From NCBI GenBank assembly GCA_902794405.1, contig CADBHI010000006.1:1-64000 (forward strand): 64,000 nt of DNA, written 5' to 3'. This document shows positions 1-7,775 of the stretch, one piece after another. Made by a program: the position numbers and the translations under genes. How positions within the stretch are numbered: position 1 is the first letter of the stretch; every line of letters begins with the position of its first letter. Source of the stretch: an uncultured Prevotellaceae bacterium. GTDB lineage: Bacteria; Bacteroidota; Bacteroidia; Bacteroidales; Bacteroidaceae. The notes beneath the pieces were generated by a model, which saw only the letters and a list, made by a program, of their open reading frames with translations, did not search any database and had not been told where the DNA came from.

Positions 1-278
1 TAGTCGTGCAGCTCCTCAGGCTTGGCCTTCTTGGGGTCGATGCTGGCTTTCTTGCCGTCTTCTATCTTCTTGATGCTCTCAAGGATGGTCATCAAGGGCA
101 CGTCCTCGGTTTCGGTGAACATGGAGATGTCGGCTAATGAGGTAATACGGTCAGAGCCGAAGGCCGGCTGGCGGCGGTGGGTGGCATCGAGTGCCTCGAC
201 AATGAGGTTGTTCTTACCACGTGAAATCAGTTTGTAGAGGCCGGGCTTGCCGGCAATAGCTAAAATGGTTTGTTGCAT
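1..278 (-). CDS. DUF5606 domain protein, N-terminal part (cut by window edge)
   Basis: Reading the minus strand from the ATG at 276-278 gives a protein beginning MQQTILAIAGKPGLYKLIS that stays open to the window edge. The 'LAI(A/S)GKPGLYKL' opening and the later VEALD and FTETEDVPL segments match the small Bacteroidetes-specific DUF5606 family, whose function is unknown. The start lies inside the 3' end of coaE (19-base overlap), so it is the last visible gene of the nusB-yajC-YbbR-coaE operon. The C-terminus lies outside the window. Family assignment is from recalled motif similarity. Confidence 0.75.
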   Translation of the reverse strand, partial: MQQTILAIAGKPGLYKLISRGKNNLIVEALDATHRRQPAFGSDRITSLADISMFTETEDVPLMTILESIKKIEDGKKASIDPKKAKPEELHD

Positions 279-853
279 AATTGTTCTAATATAATGTTTA
301 ATTGTTTGTCAATATCTTGTTGGCCGTCGTTCACGATTTCGTAGTCGGCCAGGCGGCGTACCTTGCTTTGCGGCCATTGGCAGGCTATCCATTGCTGGGC
401 CTGTTCACGGCTGATGCCGTCGCGCTGCATGATGCGCTGTAGTCTCACCTCCTTAGGGGCGGTGACCACGATAACACGGTCGACATGACGGTTGGCACCC
501 GACTCGAACATGATGCCGCTTTCGAGCCATTGCAGGCCGCTCTCCTCAAAGTCGGCAAAGACGGCGGGATGGACAATGGCGTTGATGGCTTGCTGGTTCG
601 TAGGACTGGCCAGAAGGAAACGGCTGACGGCCGCTTTATTAAGTCGGCCAGGCCCATTAGCCCCATCACCCCCATCGCTCTCATAGCAGTCAGCCCCAAT
701 AAGGGCTGTGAGCTGCTCTCGCAACTGCGTCGAAGTGCGCATCAATCGCTTGGCGGCTGAGTCACAGTCGTAGACTTTGATGCCATGAAGCAAGAGCCGT
801 GCTGCCACATAGCTCTTTCCGCTGCCGATGCCTCCTGCTAACCCTATCTTCAT
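260..853 (-). CDS. coaE: Dephospho-CoA kinase
   Basis: CoaE catalyses the last step of coenzyme A synthesis, ATP-dependent phosphorylation of dephospho-CoA, in the cytoplasm. The protein is 197 residues, the usual family size. It opens with the P-loop GLAGGIGSGKS (residues 4-14), followed by the VYDCDSAAK segment expected for CoaE and the 'A.VSRFLL..P...QAINAIVHPAV' region. The start overlaps the stop of the YbbR-like gene as ATGA, which suggests translational coupling. One oddity: after the LIGADCYESDG segment there is a glycine/asparagine-rich stretch (GDGANGPG) that is not typical of the family, and it is encoded by the 9-bp repeat tract at 651-690. The P-loop and C-terminal half look intact, so the enzyme is probably active. 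Confidence 0.95.
   Translation of the reverse strand: MKIGLAGGIGSGKSYVAARLLLHGIKVYDCDSAAKRLMRTSTQLREQLTALIGADCYESDGGDGANGPGRLNKAAVSRFLLASPTNQQAINAIVHPAVFADFEESGLQWLESGIMFESGANRHVDRVIVVTAPKEVRLQRIMQRDGISREQAQQWIACQWPQSKVRRLADYEIVNDGQQDIDKQLNIILEQLCNKPF
651..690. repeat. 9-bp repeat tract A inside coaE
   Basis: About four to five degenerate 9-bp units (GGCCCATT, AGCCCCATC, ACCCCCATC, GCTCTCATA) lie in the coaE reading frame and encode an extra Gly/Asn/Asp-rich loop. They belong to the same family as the tracts at 11165, 40451, 50604, 52494, 52936 and 53711. Confidence 0.7.
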
Positions 854-1836
854 GGTGTGATGTCCTCAATCAGGTAGTCCACCTGCTTATGAACCAGTGT
901 GGCCCGAGTAATGCCTTGCGGCACCTGCTCCAGATAGAGTTTGCACTTCTCAGAGGGATGCTCGGCAATTTCGTTGTAGTCGGCAATGACCGTGAAGTCA
1001 GAGGCCGACAGCGTTCGGTAGACGTTGATACCGGTAACGAACTTGACGGTGACCTTGGCAGGGAACGTGCGCAGCACCTTGTTGGGAGGCATGTTGATGC
1101 CCTTTACTGGTATGTTTGATATGCTTTCTTCGGTCAGCACGTCGGTATAGAAGGTTATTTTTACATGGTCAGGTACTATCTTGACACCCTCAATGCGCTG
1201 GAACTTGCAGTCGGTAACCAGTGTGTCGCGGAAATTAACGTGGTTCAAGGGTTCGGTGTAGACCATGCGGACGCTGTCAAGGCGTTCCTCGGAAGCATAG
1301 ATAGTCACGCTGTCGGGCGAATAGCTAACATCGCTGAGGAAGTAGAACTGTTCGGGAATAACACGTCCCTTCCAGCGTATCGGTACTCGTTTGAAGGCTC
1401 CGGTGTTGTAGTAGAACAGTACCTTGTCGGGTTTGATATTGGTAATCTTGCCTGAGCTGGATAGGTGGCGCTGAATGAGCTTGCTCAGTTCGACAGAAGT
1501 GATACATCCGTTTCCATCGGTCTGATCGTAGTTCTTGAAGTTGGCCTCAATGTGTTGCAGGTCATCGCCGAACATATAGGATAAGAGCAGGAGTCCTCGG
1601 TCGCGGATGGTGACACGTACGGTGTCAACCTCGTCACTGGTGAGCATGACATCGGCAGGTATGTTGGTAATACGTACTGGGATGACAATCTCTTTCTCAT
1701 AGGTTTCGTTGAGCGTCATGAGTAACCAGAAGATGCCCGAAAGGATGAGAAAGAATAAGAAAATCAGAAACTCTCCATTCGTTCTGCTGAACAGAAAACT
1801 CCTGACTGTGACGATGACTCTGGGCAACTTGCTCAT
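850..1836 (-). CDS. YbbR-like domain protein, membrane anchored
   Basis: This 328-residue protein has one N-terminal transmembrane segment (about residues 22-42, FLIFLFFLILSGIFWLLM) followed by an extracytoplasmic region with YbbR-type beta repeats, for example the segments around VRVTIRDRG and KVTVKFVTG. YbbR/CdaR-like proteins in Firmicutes regulate diadenylate cyclase. In Bacteroidetes the family sits between yajC and coaE, exactly as here, and its role is not defined. It is separated from yajC by 6 bases and overlaps coaE by four, so it is co-transcribed. No cyclase gene is visible nearby, so a CdaR function should not be assumed. Confidence 0.85.
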   Translation of the reverse strand: MSKLPRVIVTVRSFLFSRTNGEFLIFLFFLILSGIFWLLMTLNETYEKEIVIPVRITNIPADVMLTSDEVDTVRVTIRDRGLLLLSYMFGDDLQHIEANFKNYDQTDGNGCITSVELSKLIQRHLSSSGKITNIKPDKVLFYYNTGAFKRVPIRWKGRVIPEQFYFLSDVSYSPDSVTIYASEERLDSVRMVYTEPLNHVNFRDTLVTDCKFQRIEGVKIVPDHVKITFYTDVLTEESISNIPVKGINMPPNKVLRTFPAKVTVKFVTGINVYRTLSASDFTVIADYNEIAEHPSEKCKLYLEQVPQGITRATLVHKQVDYLIEDITP

Positions 1837-1842
1837 GTATCT

Positions 1843-2166
1843 TTACTTCTGCTGAAGAGGAGCGTTAGCCATGTCCTTGAACACGTAACTCTTGTCAACG
1901 GTGACAACCACGTCACGGGCAATCTTCACCTCGACGGTGTTCTTGGCCAGATCAATGCTCTTGACGGTACCGTAGATGCCACCACCGGTAACTACCTGGG
2001 TGCCTTCAGTCAGCTCGTTCTGGAATTTCTGGATTTCCTTTTGCTTCTTCTGCTGTGGGCGGATCATAAAAAACCACATGATGGCAAAGATGGCCACCAT
2101 CATCAGGATCATAGACATTCCGCTACCTCCTTGTGCTGCCTGAGCAGCTAAAATAATCTGTGTCAT
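1843..2166 (-). CDS. yajC: Preprotein translocase accessory subunit YajC
   Basis: This is a 107-residue protein with a single N-terminal membrane helix (MSMILMMVAIFAIMWFFMI) followed at once by the RPQQKKQKE motif that defines YajC, and then the family's small beta domain (LTEGTQVVTGGGIYGTVKSID). YajC associates with SecDF-YidC at the Sec translocon in the inner membrane. Length and architecture are typical. It lies between nusB and the YbbR-like gene on the same strand. Confidence 0.95.
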   Translation of the reverse strand: MTQIILAAQAAQGGSGMSMILMMVAIFAIMWFFMIRPQQKKQKEIQKFQNELTEGTQVVTGGGIYGTVKSIDLAKNTVEVKIARDVVVTVDKSYVFKDMANAPLQQK

Positions 2167-2202
2167 TTTGTCTTGTTATTTGTTCAATGTTCAATCTCAA
2201 TG

Positions 2203-3144
2203 TTAAACGTTTCTCTTCTCCATGTGCTTCATCAGCCGTCCTGTTTTAATAAGGTGACGGGCAATGGAGTCGAGCATGCCGTTGATGTAGCTTCCGCTCT
2301 TGGCTGTGGAGTAGAGCTTGGCAATGTCAACAAACTCGTTGATAGTAACGCTGACGGGAATAGAGGGGAAGGTCATCAGTTCTGCAATGGCAATCTGCAT
2401 GATGACCACATCCATATATGCCAGTCGGGAAAAGTCCCAGTTGCGCGAAGCCTCACTCATGAAACGTTGGTACTCATCGCCGTTCAGGATAGCCGCACGG
2501 AACAGCTTGCGGGCGTAATCCTTGTCCTCGTCGTTGTCGTATTCGGGCAAAAGCTCCTGATGAGCCCCGTTCTGCTCGTCAAAGCGCTTGATGGTCTTCA
2601 GCACAAAGGTATCCACAATCTCCTTGTCGTCGTTCCAGTAGAGGCTCTGCTCCTCAAGCAGCGAGTCCAGTTCAGTATTCTCCTGTATGAGTGTACGGTA
2701 GATCTTACGCCACACCTCACGGTCGGCAGTGTAGTTGTCGGTCGGCGCATTCATATAGTCCTTATAGATCTGGCTCTGCTCAATCTGTTCGAAGAGCTTG
2801 CCGACGAACTCAGGATAGTCGGCCCATGTACGCTTCTGGGAACTGATAAAGTCGCACAACTGGTGGTTCTCAGCCAGCTGGAGCGTAAATCGGTTGTAGG
2901 CGAAGCGTGACGAGGGTATCTCCGTACCTTCGCGACGGGCCTTGGATTCAGAAATCTCTAACCGCCGTTTGGCTTCCTTGGCCACTGCTACCATCAGTGC
3001 CAACAGATAATTGTAAAGATCGTATGCCTTTGAAAGACTGAAGAACAGTTCTTTCTCGGCTGTATCAATGTTCTTGTTACCGTTTTGATAGTACGCATAG
3101 GTTAACTGAACAATCTTGATACGTATGATTTCGCGATTAATCAT
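2203..3144 (-). CDS. nusB: Transcription antitermination factor NusB (long Bacteroidetes form)
   Basis: NusB binds boxA RNA with S10 (NusE) and promotes rRNA antitermination. At 313 residues this is roughly twice the length of E. coli NusB, which is the normal form in Bacteroidetes. The canonical NusB helical domain is C-terminal (WDFSRLAYMDVVIMQIAIAE, then the 'PVSVTINEFVDIAKLYS' helix and the SYINGMLD motif). The N-terminal half is a helical extension. It is the first gene of the operon with yajC, the YbbR-like gene and coaE, and a Bacteroidetes promoter lies just upstream (3168-3199). Confidence 0.93.
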   Translation of the reverse strand: MINREIIRIKIVQLTYAYYQNGNKNIDTAEKELFFSLSKAYDLYNYLLALMVAVAKEAKRRLEISESKARREGTEIPSSRFAYNRFTLQLAENHQLCDFISSQKRTWADYPEFVGKLFEQIEQSQIYKDYMNAPTDNYTADREVWRKIYRTLIQENTELDSLLEEQSLYWNDDKEIVDTFVLKTIKRFDEQNGAHQELLPEYDNDEDKDYARKLFRAAILNGDEYQRFMSEASRNWDFSRLAYMDVVIMQIAIAELMTFPSIPVSVTINEFVDIAKLYSTAKSGSYINGMLDSIARHLIKTGRLMKHMEKRNV

Positions 3145-3167
3145 GTCGTTATGGTTTGTTTCGACTG

Positions 3168-3199
3168 CAAATATACTTCTTTTTCACCGATTACGCAAG
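3168..3199 (-). promoter_or_regulatory. Predicted promoter for nusB operon
   Basis: On the minus strand CTTG (one mismatch to TTTG) is followed after 20 bases by TATATTTG, a match to the Bacteroidetes -7 element TAnnTTTG. The -7 box ends 23 bases before the nusB ATG. Confidence 0.65.
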
Positions 3200-3260
3200 A
3201 AAAAAGCGTAAAAAACATAAATTTTTCACTTTTCACTATTCACTTTTCACTTTTTTATTG

Positions 3261-3268
3261 TACCTTTG
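3261..3268 (+). promoter_or_regulatory. Predicted -7 element upstream of rplY
   Basis: TACCTTTG matches TAnnTTTG and lies about 80 bases before the rplY start. No clear TTTG is seen 20 bases upstream. The 50 bases before it are a run of imperfect 'CTTTTCAC/CTATTCAC' repeats. Confidence 0.5.
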
Positions 3269-3348
3269 CACCCGCTTTCACAAAAAAGCACACCGTGTGA
3301 TGGTGAATTAACAACAAACAGTATTAATTTAGAGTAACACAAAAAGTT

Positions 3349-3951
3349 ATGAAAGAAATCAATGTGAGCGGTCAGACACGTACCGCAACTGGCAAGAAGG
3401 CTTCAAAGCTTCTGCGCAAGGAGGGAATGGTTCCCTGCAATCTGTATGGTGAGAAAAAGGGTGAGAACGGTCTGCCCGAGGCACTGGCTTTCCAGGCTTC
3501 GTTTGCTGAACTCCGCAAGGCTATCTACACCCCCCACGTTTATGTCGTCAACCTGAACATCGACGGTAAGGAGCACAAGGCTATCATGAAGGAATTGCAG
3601 TTCCACCCCACAACCGACGCACTGCTGCACGCCGACTTCTATGAGGTGAACGAGACGAAGGATATCACTGTTGGTATTCCTGTTAACCTCACTGGTCACG
3701 CTCAGGGTGTACGTGATGGTGGTCGTCTGAACCTCTCTATCCGTAAGATCGACGTTACCGCTCCTTATAAGAATATTCCTGAGAAGCTCGACATCGACGT
3801 TACCAACCTGCAGCTTGGCAAGGCCATCAAGGTGGGCACTCTGAACTTCGAGGGTCTGAAGATCGCTACTTCTCCCGAGGTGGTTGTCTGCTCTGTTAAG
3901 GCTACCCGTGCTTCTCGTTCGGCTGCTGCCGCTGCTGAAGCTGCTGAGTAA
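3349..3951 (+). CDS. rplY: 50S ribosomal protein L25/Ctc
   Basis: L25 binds 5S rRNA. The protein is 200 residues, the long Ctc form with an N-terminal 5S-binding domain ([29 protein letters not shown]) and a C-terminal beta domain ([26 protein letters not shown]). The tail is alanine-rich ([10 protein letters not shown]), common in Bacteroidetes L25. It is followed after five bases by pth, a common gene pair. Confidence 0.95.
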   Translation: MKEINVSGQTRTATGKKASKLLRKEGMVPCNLYGEKKGENGLPEALAFQASFAELRKAIYTPHVYVVNLNIDGKEHKAIMKELQFHPTTDALLHADFYEVNETKDITVGIPVNLTGHAQGVRDGGRLNLSIRKIDVTAPYKNIPEKLDIDVTNLQLGKAIKVGTLNFEGLKIATSPEVVVCSVKATRASRSAAAAAEAAE

Positions 3952-3956
3952 TCCCT

Positions 3957-4559
3957 ATGGACAAGTATCTCATTGTAGGCTTGGGAAATCCGGGCGACGA
4001 ATATGCCCAGACCCGCCACAACACAGGTTATATGGTATTGGACGCTTTTGCGAAGGCGTCCAATATCGTTTTTGAGGACAAACGCTATGGCTTCGTAGCC
4101 GAGACGTCGCTGAAAGGGCGCAAAGTAGTGCTGCTCAAGCCTACCACCTATATGAACCTCAGCGGCAATGCCGTGCGTTATTGGCTCAACAAGGAGAACA
4201 TTGATCAGCACCGCCTGCTCGTCGTCAGCGACGATGTGGCCCTGCCCATCGGTCAGTTCCGGTTGAAGGCTAATGGCTCCAATGGCGGCCATAATGGCTT
4301 AGGACATATCCAGCAGCTAATCGGTCAGGACTATCCCCGACTACGCATGGGCATTGGCAACGATTATCCACAAGGCGGGCAGATAGACTATGTGCTCGGA
4401 CGATTTACCTCCGAGGAACAAGACGTCCTGCAACCCTCTATCGATACGGCCGTAGAAATCATCAAGAGTTTTGTCTTGGCCGGCATCGACATCACGATGA
4501 ATCAGTTTAATAAGAGGGGGAAGGCCCACCCAAGCCCTCCCCAAGGGAGGGATGTCTAA
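3957..4559 (+). CDS. pth: Aminoacyl-tRNA (peptidyl-tRNA) hydrolase
   Basis: Pth releases peptides from prematurely dissociated peptidyl-tRNA. The family signatures are all present: [20 protein letters not shown] with the catalytic His near residue 21, [12 protein letters not shown], and the [10 protein letters not shown] segment. The main fold ends near residue 185 (MNQFNKRGK). The last dozen residues ([10 protein letters not shown]) and the stop context are encoded by the left arm of a REPIN-like inverted repeat (4524-4648), so the natural C-terminus has been replaced or extended. It overlaps the next gene by 8 bases if that gene starts at 4552. Confidence 0.95.
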   Translation: MDKYLIVGLGNPGDEYAQTRHNTGYMVLDAFAKASNIVFEDKRYGFVAETSLKGRKVVLLKPTTYMNLSGNAVRYWLNKENIDQHRLLVVSDDVALPIGQFRLKANGSNGGHNGLGHIQQLIGQDYPRLRMGIGNDYPQGGQIDYVLGRFTSEEQDVLQPSIDTAVEIIKSFVLAGIDITMNQFNKRGKAHPSPPQGRDV

Positions 4560-4648
4560 ATACTTTTATACGATGACTGACAAGACCAATAAGAACAATA
4601 ATGGTAAGACTATTCAACATCCCTCCCTTGGGGAGGGCTTGGGTGGGC
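4524..4648. repeat. REPIN-like element: perfect 32-bp inverted repeat across the pth/S4 junction
   Basis: Bases 4524-4555 and 4617-4648 are perfect reverse complements (32 bp) separated by 61 bases. The arms have the core CCCTCCC-TTGG-GGAGGG typical of the other GC-rich elements at 5206-5388, 35968-36105 and 38688-38800. The left arm encodes the end of Pth, and the right arm encodes residues [11 protein letters not shown] of the S4 protein. Confidence 0.8.
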
Positions 4649-5067
4649 TTGCCCGTCTTGACAAATGGCTCTGGGCCTCGCGTATCTTCAAGACACGAAC
4701 CATTGCTGCCGACGCCTGTAAGAACGGGCGAATCATGGTGAATGGTGTCAACGTGAAACCCTCGCGAATGGTAAAGGTTGGCGACATCATTGCCGTTCGT
4801 AAGCCGCCCGTTACCTTTACCTTCCGTATTCTCAAGACCATCGAACAGCGCGTCGGTGCCAAGCTCTTGCCGGAAATCTATGAAAATATCACCACGCCCG
4901 ACCAGTACGAGCTGTTGGAGATGAACCGCATCAGCGGCTTTGTTGACCGTCAGCGTGGTACAGGACGTCCTACCAAGAAGGACCGTCGCCAGATGGACGC
5001 TTTTGTCACCCCAGCCCTTGAGGGTTTTGGCGACTGGGGAGCCTTTGATTTCGACGACGACGATTGA
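4552..5067 (+). CDS. S4-domain RNA-binding protein (Hsp15-like)
   Basis: The S4 domain begins at [19 protein letters not shown] and includes [25 protein letters not shown], the signature of the HslR/Hsp15 group that binds stalled 50S-peptidyl-tRNA complexes. This role fits its place next to pth. The C-terminus is basic then acidic (FDFDDDD). About 35 residues before the S4 domain are unusual and partly encoded by the right REPIN arm. The start could be 4552, overlapping pth, or the ATG at 4573. The first lies within the REPIN left arm, and neither has a convincing ribosome binding site at normal spacing. Confidence 0.88.
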   Translation: MSKYFYTMTDKTNKNNNGKTIQHPSLGEGLGGLARLDKWLWASRIFKTRTIAADACKNGRIMVNGVNVKPSRMVKVGDIIAVRKPPVTFTFRILKTIEQRVGAKLLPEIYENITTPDQYELLEMNRISGFVDRQRGTGRPTKKDRRQMDAFVTPALEGFGDWGAFDFDDDD

Positions 5068-5127
5068 CAGGATTCGCCGTATCGTATCATCGTATTACCC
5101 CATTTTTGTGTTTTTTCATACTTTTCC

Positions 5128-5159
5128 TGTGGTCAATTCGCAGAAAGTTCGTAATTTTG
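5128..5159 (+). promoter_or_regulatory. Predicted promoter for the lipoprotein-queF transcript
   Basis: TGTG (one mismatch to TTTG), 20 bases, then TAATTTTG. The transcript would begin near 5166 and carry the REPIN-like element at 5206-5388 in its 5' leader. A second -7-like box, TAACTTTG, lies at 5389-5396 at the element's edge. Confidence 0.5.
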
Positions 5160-5205
5160 CAGCGTGATTTTCGAACAAACGAAAACAGACATGAGAAAGA
5201 ACAAT

Positions 5206-5388
5206 ACAGACCCCACCCCCAGCCCCTCCCCTTGAAGGGAGGGGAGTACTGCAGAAAGCCCGCCGTCCCTCCCTTAAAGGGGAGTACTGCAGAAAGCCCG
5301 CCGTCCCTCCCTTAAAGGGGAGTACTGCAGAAAGCCCGCCGTCTCTCTCCCCTCCCTTCAAGGGGAGGGGCTGGGGGGGTGGGGTCTG
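5206..5388. repeat. Composite REPIN-like element with internal 38-bp tandem repeats
   Basis: This fills most of the 352-base gap between the S4 gene and the lipoprotein gene. The left arm (5206-5244) and right arm (5348-5388) are inverted copies of the same GC-rich sequence (cagaccccacccc...), differing by two C residues. Between them three copies of a 38-bp unit begin at 5245, 5283 and 5321 (AGTACTGCAGAAAGCCCGCC...). It could fold as one long hairpin in the leader RNA. Confidence 0.8.
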
Positions 5389-5419
5389 TAACTTTGTTAT
5401 AAATAAGCGCTAAAGAAGA

Positions 5420-6541
5420 ATGAAAATGAAGAAGATCATCAATCTGTTCGTTATACTGGCCGTGGCAGTGCAGCTGACGGCCTGCCTCAGTAGTGAGGAT
5501 CCTTACTATGCCGGCTTTTCGTTTGAAAAACCGACAAACGTGCGTAACGCTCTCTATGCCAATACCACGATGGACTCGGTGATTGTGCGGTGTCTCGGCC
5601 CTTGGCAGATTACTGCAGATTTGCCGAATATGGACTGGTGTTCCATCGACCGGATGAAAGGCTCAGGTAGTGCCATCTATTCCATGACCGTGAATTTCAC
5701 CTCCAATACGACGGGCATTTCAAGGTTGGCGCAATTCACCATTACTGATACTGAACGTCCAAGTGAGGCGCATGCTACCTGGCAGTATCTGCAGTATGCC
5801 ACCCGTGGCGACGGCTCCTTTGGCAATGCCGCTTTGGTCAAGACCATTACGTCGAGCGACCAGTGGAAAGTGAATATCAGCTACGACTCCAAGAGTCGCC
5901 CCGTTAGCCTGTCGATGACCGATCCTGACGGACACAGCGAGAACATCAGTATCGCTTATCACGAACCGTCTTCTCTCCTGACTGTCAAGATGAGTGACGG
6001 CACCCTGACGGGAACCATGGACAAGGGCTATCAGACGGAGAAACTCATAGGCAGCGGCGACACCATCGGCTACACATCACAGTATTATTCCAACGGTGTG
6101 CAGATGCCCGTCAGCTATGCCTTTAATTATTTCTCTTCGAAATCAAAGACCCGACAGGCTTATGCCTACCTGTTAGGTGGCAAGAGTGTGGAGCCCGACA
6201 GCCTGCATACCGCCGACAGCCTGACCTATTACAACCAGCGCAAGGTAGAGCCGAAGACTGTCACCATAGAACGCTATGGACTGGAGTATGGCTCATTCGA
6301 CAACCGTTACCAGACGGTCGATGTCAACCAGCTGATTCTTGGCATGGACGACTGTGAGCCTCTGCAGTTGCTGGCCATGTTCCGCTATTGCCGCAGCACC
6401 AGCATCGTGAAGCGGGCTGTGAGGGTAGGAGGGGGCGTCATCGACGTCACCACCGAGCTGAATGCCGACCGCAGCGTGCGCCGCATGGTGGTCAAGGATA
6501 GTCGGAAGGCAACAGAAGTCACTTACGATTTTGAGTATTGA
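5420..6541 (+). CDS. Lipoprotein of unknown function with BACON-like N-terminal region
   Basis: The 373-residue protein begins with a lipoprotein signal peptide (MKMKKIINLFVILAVAVQLTAC, lipobox LTAC). Residues about 45-125 resemble a BACON-type beta domain (GPWQITADLPNMDWCSI, then 'TGISRLAQFTITD'), a fold common on Bacteroidetes surface proteins. The C-terminal two thirds, with segments such as NQLILGMDDC, resemble nothing I recognise with confidence. It is three bases upstream of queF and probably co-transcribed, although a functional link is not evident. It is probably exported and anchored in the outer membrane. Confidence 0.75.
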   Translation: MKMKKIINLFVILAVAVQLTACLSSEDPYYAGFSFEKPTNVRNALYANTTMDSVIVRCLGPWQITADLPNMDWCSIDRMKGSGSAIYSMTVNFTSNTTGISRLAQFTITDTERPSEAHATWQYLQYATRGDGSFGNAALVKTITSSDQWKVNISYDSKSRPVSLSMTDPDGHSENISIAYHEPSSLLTVKMSDGTLTGTMDKGYQTEKLIGSGDTIGYTSQYYSNGVQMPVSYAFNYFSSKSKTRQAYAYLLGGKSVEPDSLHTADSLTYYNQRKVEPKTVTIERYGLEYGSFDNRYQTVDVNQLILGMDDCEPLQLLAMFRYCRSTSIVKRAVRVGGGVIDVTTELNADRSVRRMVVKDSRKATEVTYDFEY

Positions 6542-6544
6542 ACT

Positions 6545-7006
6545 ATGGATAGAAGTAAAGATCATCTGAAGGCATTGGGTCGTGAGACCGAGTATCTGAA
6601 CACCTATTCACCTGAGGTGTTGGAAACGTTTGAGAACAAACATCAGAGCAACGACTACTGGGTGCAGTTCAACTGCCCCGAGTTCACGTCGCTGTGTCCT
6701 ATTACCGGACAGCCCGACTTTGCTGAAATCAAGATTATGTATATTCCCGAGAAGCGGATGGTAGAGTCGAAGAGCCTGAAGCTTTACCTTTTCTCCTTCC
6801 GTAACAATGGCGACTTCCATGAGGACTGCGTCAACATTATTATGAAGGACTTGGTGAAGCTGATGGATCCTAAGTATATCGAGGTCATCGGTCTCTTTAC
6901 ACCTCGCGGTGGCATCAGCATTTATCCATACGCCAACTACGGACGTCCCGGCACGAAGTACGAACAGATGGCCGAGCAGCGTATGCTGAGCCATCAGGTC
7001 ATCTAA
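6545..7006 (+). CDS. queF: NADPH-dependent 7-cyano-7-deazaguanine reductase QueF
   Basis: QueF reduces preQ0 to preQ1 in queuosine synthesis for tRNA anticodon modification. The 153-residue length is that of the short, unimodular type. The active-site Cys is in [13 protein letters not shown], and the hallmark [15 protein letters not shown] (QueF motif E-S-K-S-L-K) follows. The catalytic Asp region is GDFHEDCVN. It is three bases after the lipoprotein gene and convergent with trmO, which also modifies tRNA. Confidence 0.96.
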   Translation: MDRSKDHLKALGRETEYLNTYSPEVLETFENKHQSNDYWVQFNCPEFTSLCPITGQPDFAEIKIMYIPEKRMVESKSLKLYLFSFRNNGDFHEDCVNIIMKDLVKLMDPKYIEVIGLFTPRGGISIYPYANYGRPGTKYEQMAEQRMLSHQVI

Positions 7007-7684
7007 TCACCTCTCACCCACAACGTAGACAGTATCTCCGTCGACCCTGAACTTCACGTCATGCCCACCGAAGGGCATGCCGTAGATGCGCTGTGGGTCG
7101 TCGTGGTATTGTGGTCGGGGGTCTTGTGCCAGCACTTCCTGAAGTCCTCGCAGTTCGTCAGCATCGAAGAGACGCGCCACTTGGTCGGGAATCTCCACCT
7201 TCAGTGGCTGCCACTCCCGCTCGTCAACGAATCCTGAGCGGGCCTCGGGGTGACTGTCGGCATAGGTAACATAAGGCTTGATGTCGTAAATGGGTGTACC
7301 GTCCATGAGGTCGGCGCCTGTCACATGAATAATCGGTCCTTCGTCGCCGTTCAGTTCCACCTTATTTATATGTACGCACGAGAGTCCTAATCGATTGGGA
7401 CGGAATGGCGAGCGCGAGGCAAAGACCCCGATGCGTTCGTTGCCACCAAGTCGTGGCGGTCGGACGGTGAGCTTGGCGGTACTGGCTGTGGAAGGCTGAA
7501 CGCTGAATTCCCAGATAATCCACAGATAGTCAAAGGCTTCCAGCCCACGAACAGCCTCCTGATGGCGGTAATCGGGGATGAACACGATGCGTCCCGGTAC
7601 GGCTGGTGCCAGTCCGCTTTGACGTGGGATTCCGAACTTCGAGGTCAGCGGAGAATGGAAAAATGCTATCGGTTCAATGTTCAT
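7007..7684 (-). CDS. trmO: tRNA (N6-threonylcarbamoyladenosine37-N6)-methyltransferase TrmO
   Basis: TrmO (YaeB/TsaA family) methylates t6A37 using SAM. The protein starts MNIEPIAFFHSPLTSKFGIPRQSG, the family's opening, and contains RIVFIPDYRHQEAVRGLEAFDYLWIIW and SPFRPNRLGLSCV. The DIKPYVTYADS segment is also typical. The start at 7684 is preferred over the farther upstream ATG because the predicted promoter ends only five bases before it. Family length is about 225-235 residues, which agrees. Confidence 0.93.
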   Translation of the reverse strand: MNIEPIAFFHSPLTSKFGIPRQSGLAPAVPGRIVFIPDYRHQEAVRGLEAFDYLWIIWEFSVQPSTASTAKLTVRPPRLGGNERIGVFASRSPFRPNRLGLSCVHINKVELNGDEGPIIHVTGADLMDGTPIYDIKPYVTYADSHPEARSGFVDEREWQPLKVEIPDQVARLFDADELRGLQEVLAQDPRPQYHDDPQRIYGMPFGGHDVKFRVDGDTVYVVGER

Positions 7685-7689
7685 GACTG

Positions 7690-7721
7690 CAAAAGTAATG
7701 AAAAAATTTGGAGAAAACAAA
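7690..7721 (-). promoter_or_regulatory. Predicted trmO promoter, overlapping the divergent kinase promoter
   Basis: On the minus strand TTTG, 20 bases, TACTTTTG. The -7 box ends five bases before the trmO ATG, so the transcript may be leaderless or nearly so. Confidence 0.75.
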
Positions 7722-7738
7722 ATATATTTGTATTTTTG
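7707..7738 (+). promoter_or_regulatory. Predicted promoter for the histidine kinase gene
   Basis: TTTG, exactly 20 bases, TATTTTTG. It shares 15 bases with the divergent trmO promoter. It places transcription start near 7745 and excludes the upstream in-frame ATG at 7677 as the start of the kinase. Confidence 0.8.
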
Positions 7739-7775
7739 CAGTCAAATAGGAATCCGAACTTTAGCCGCTATAGAT

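Noticed and set aside
5116..5361. Reading frames over the 5206-5388 element
   Set aside because: They translate only the REPIN repeats (PLKGG-type peptides) and have no independent evidence of coding.
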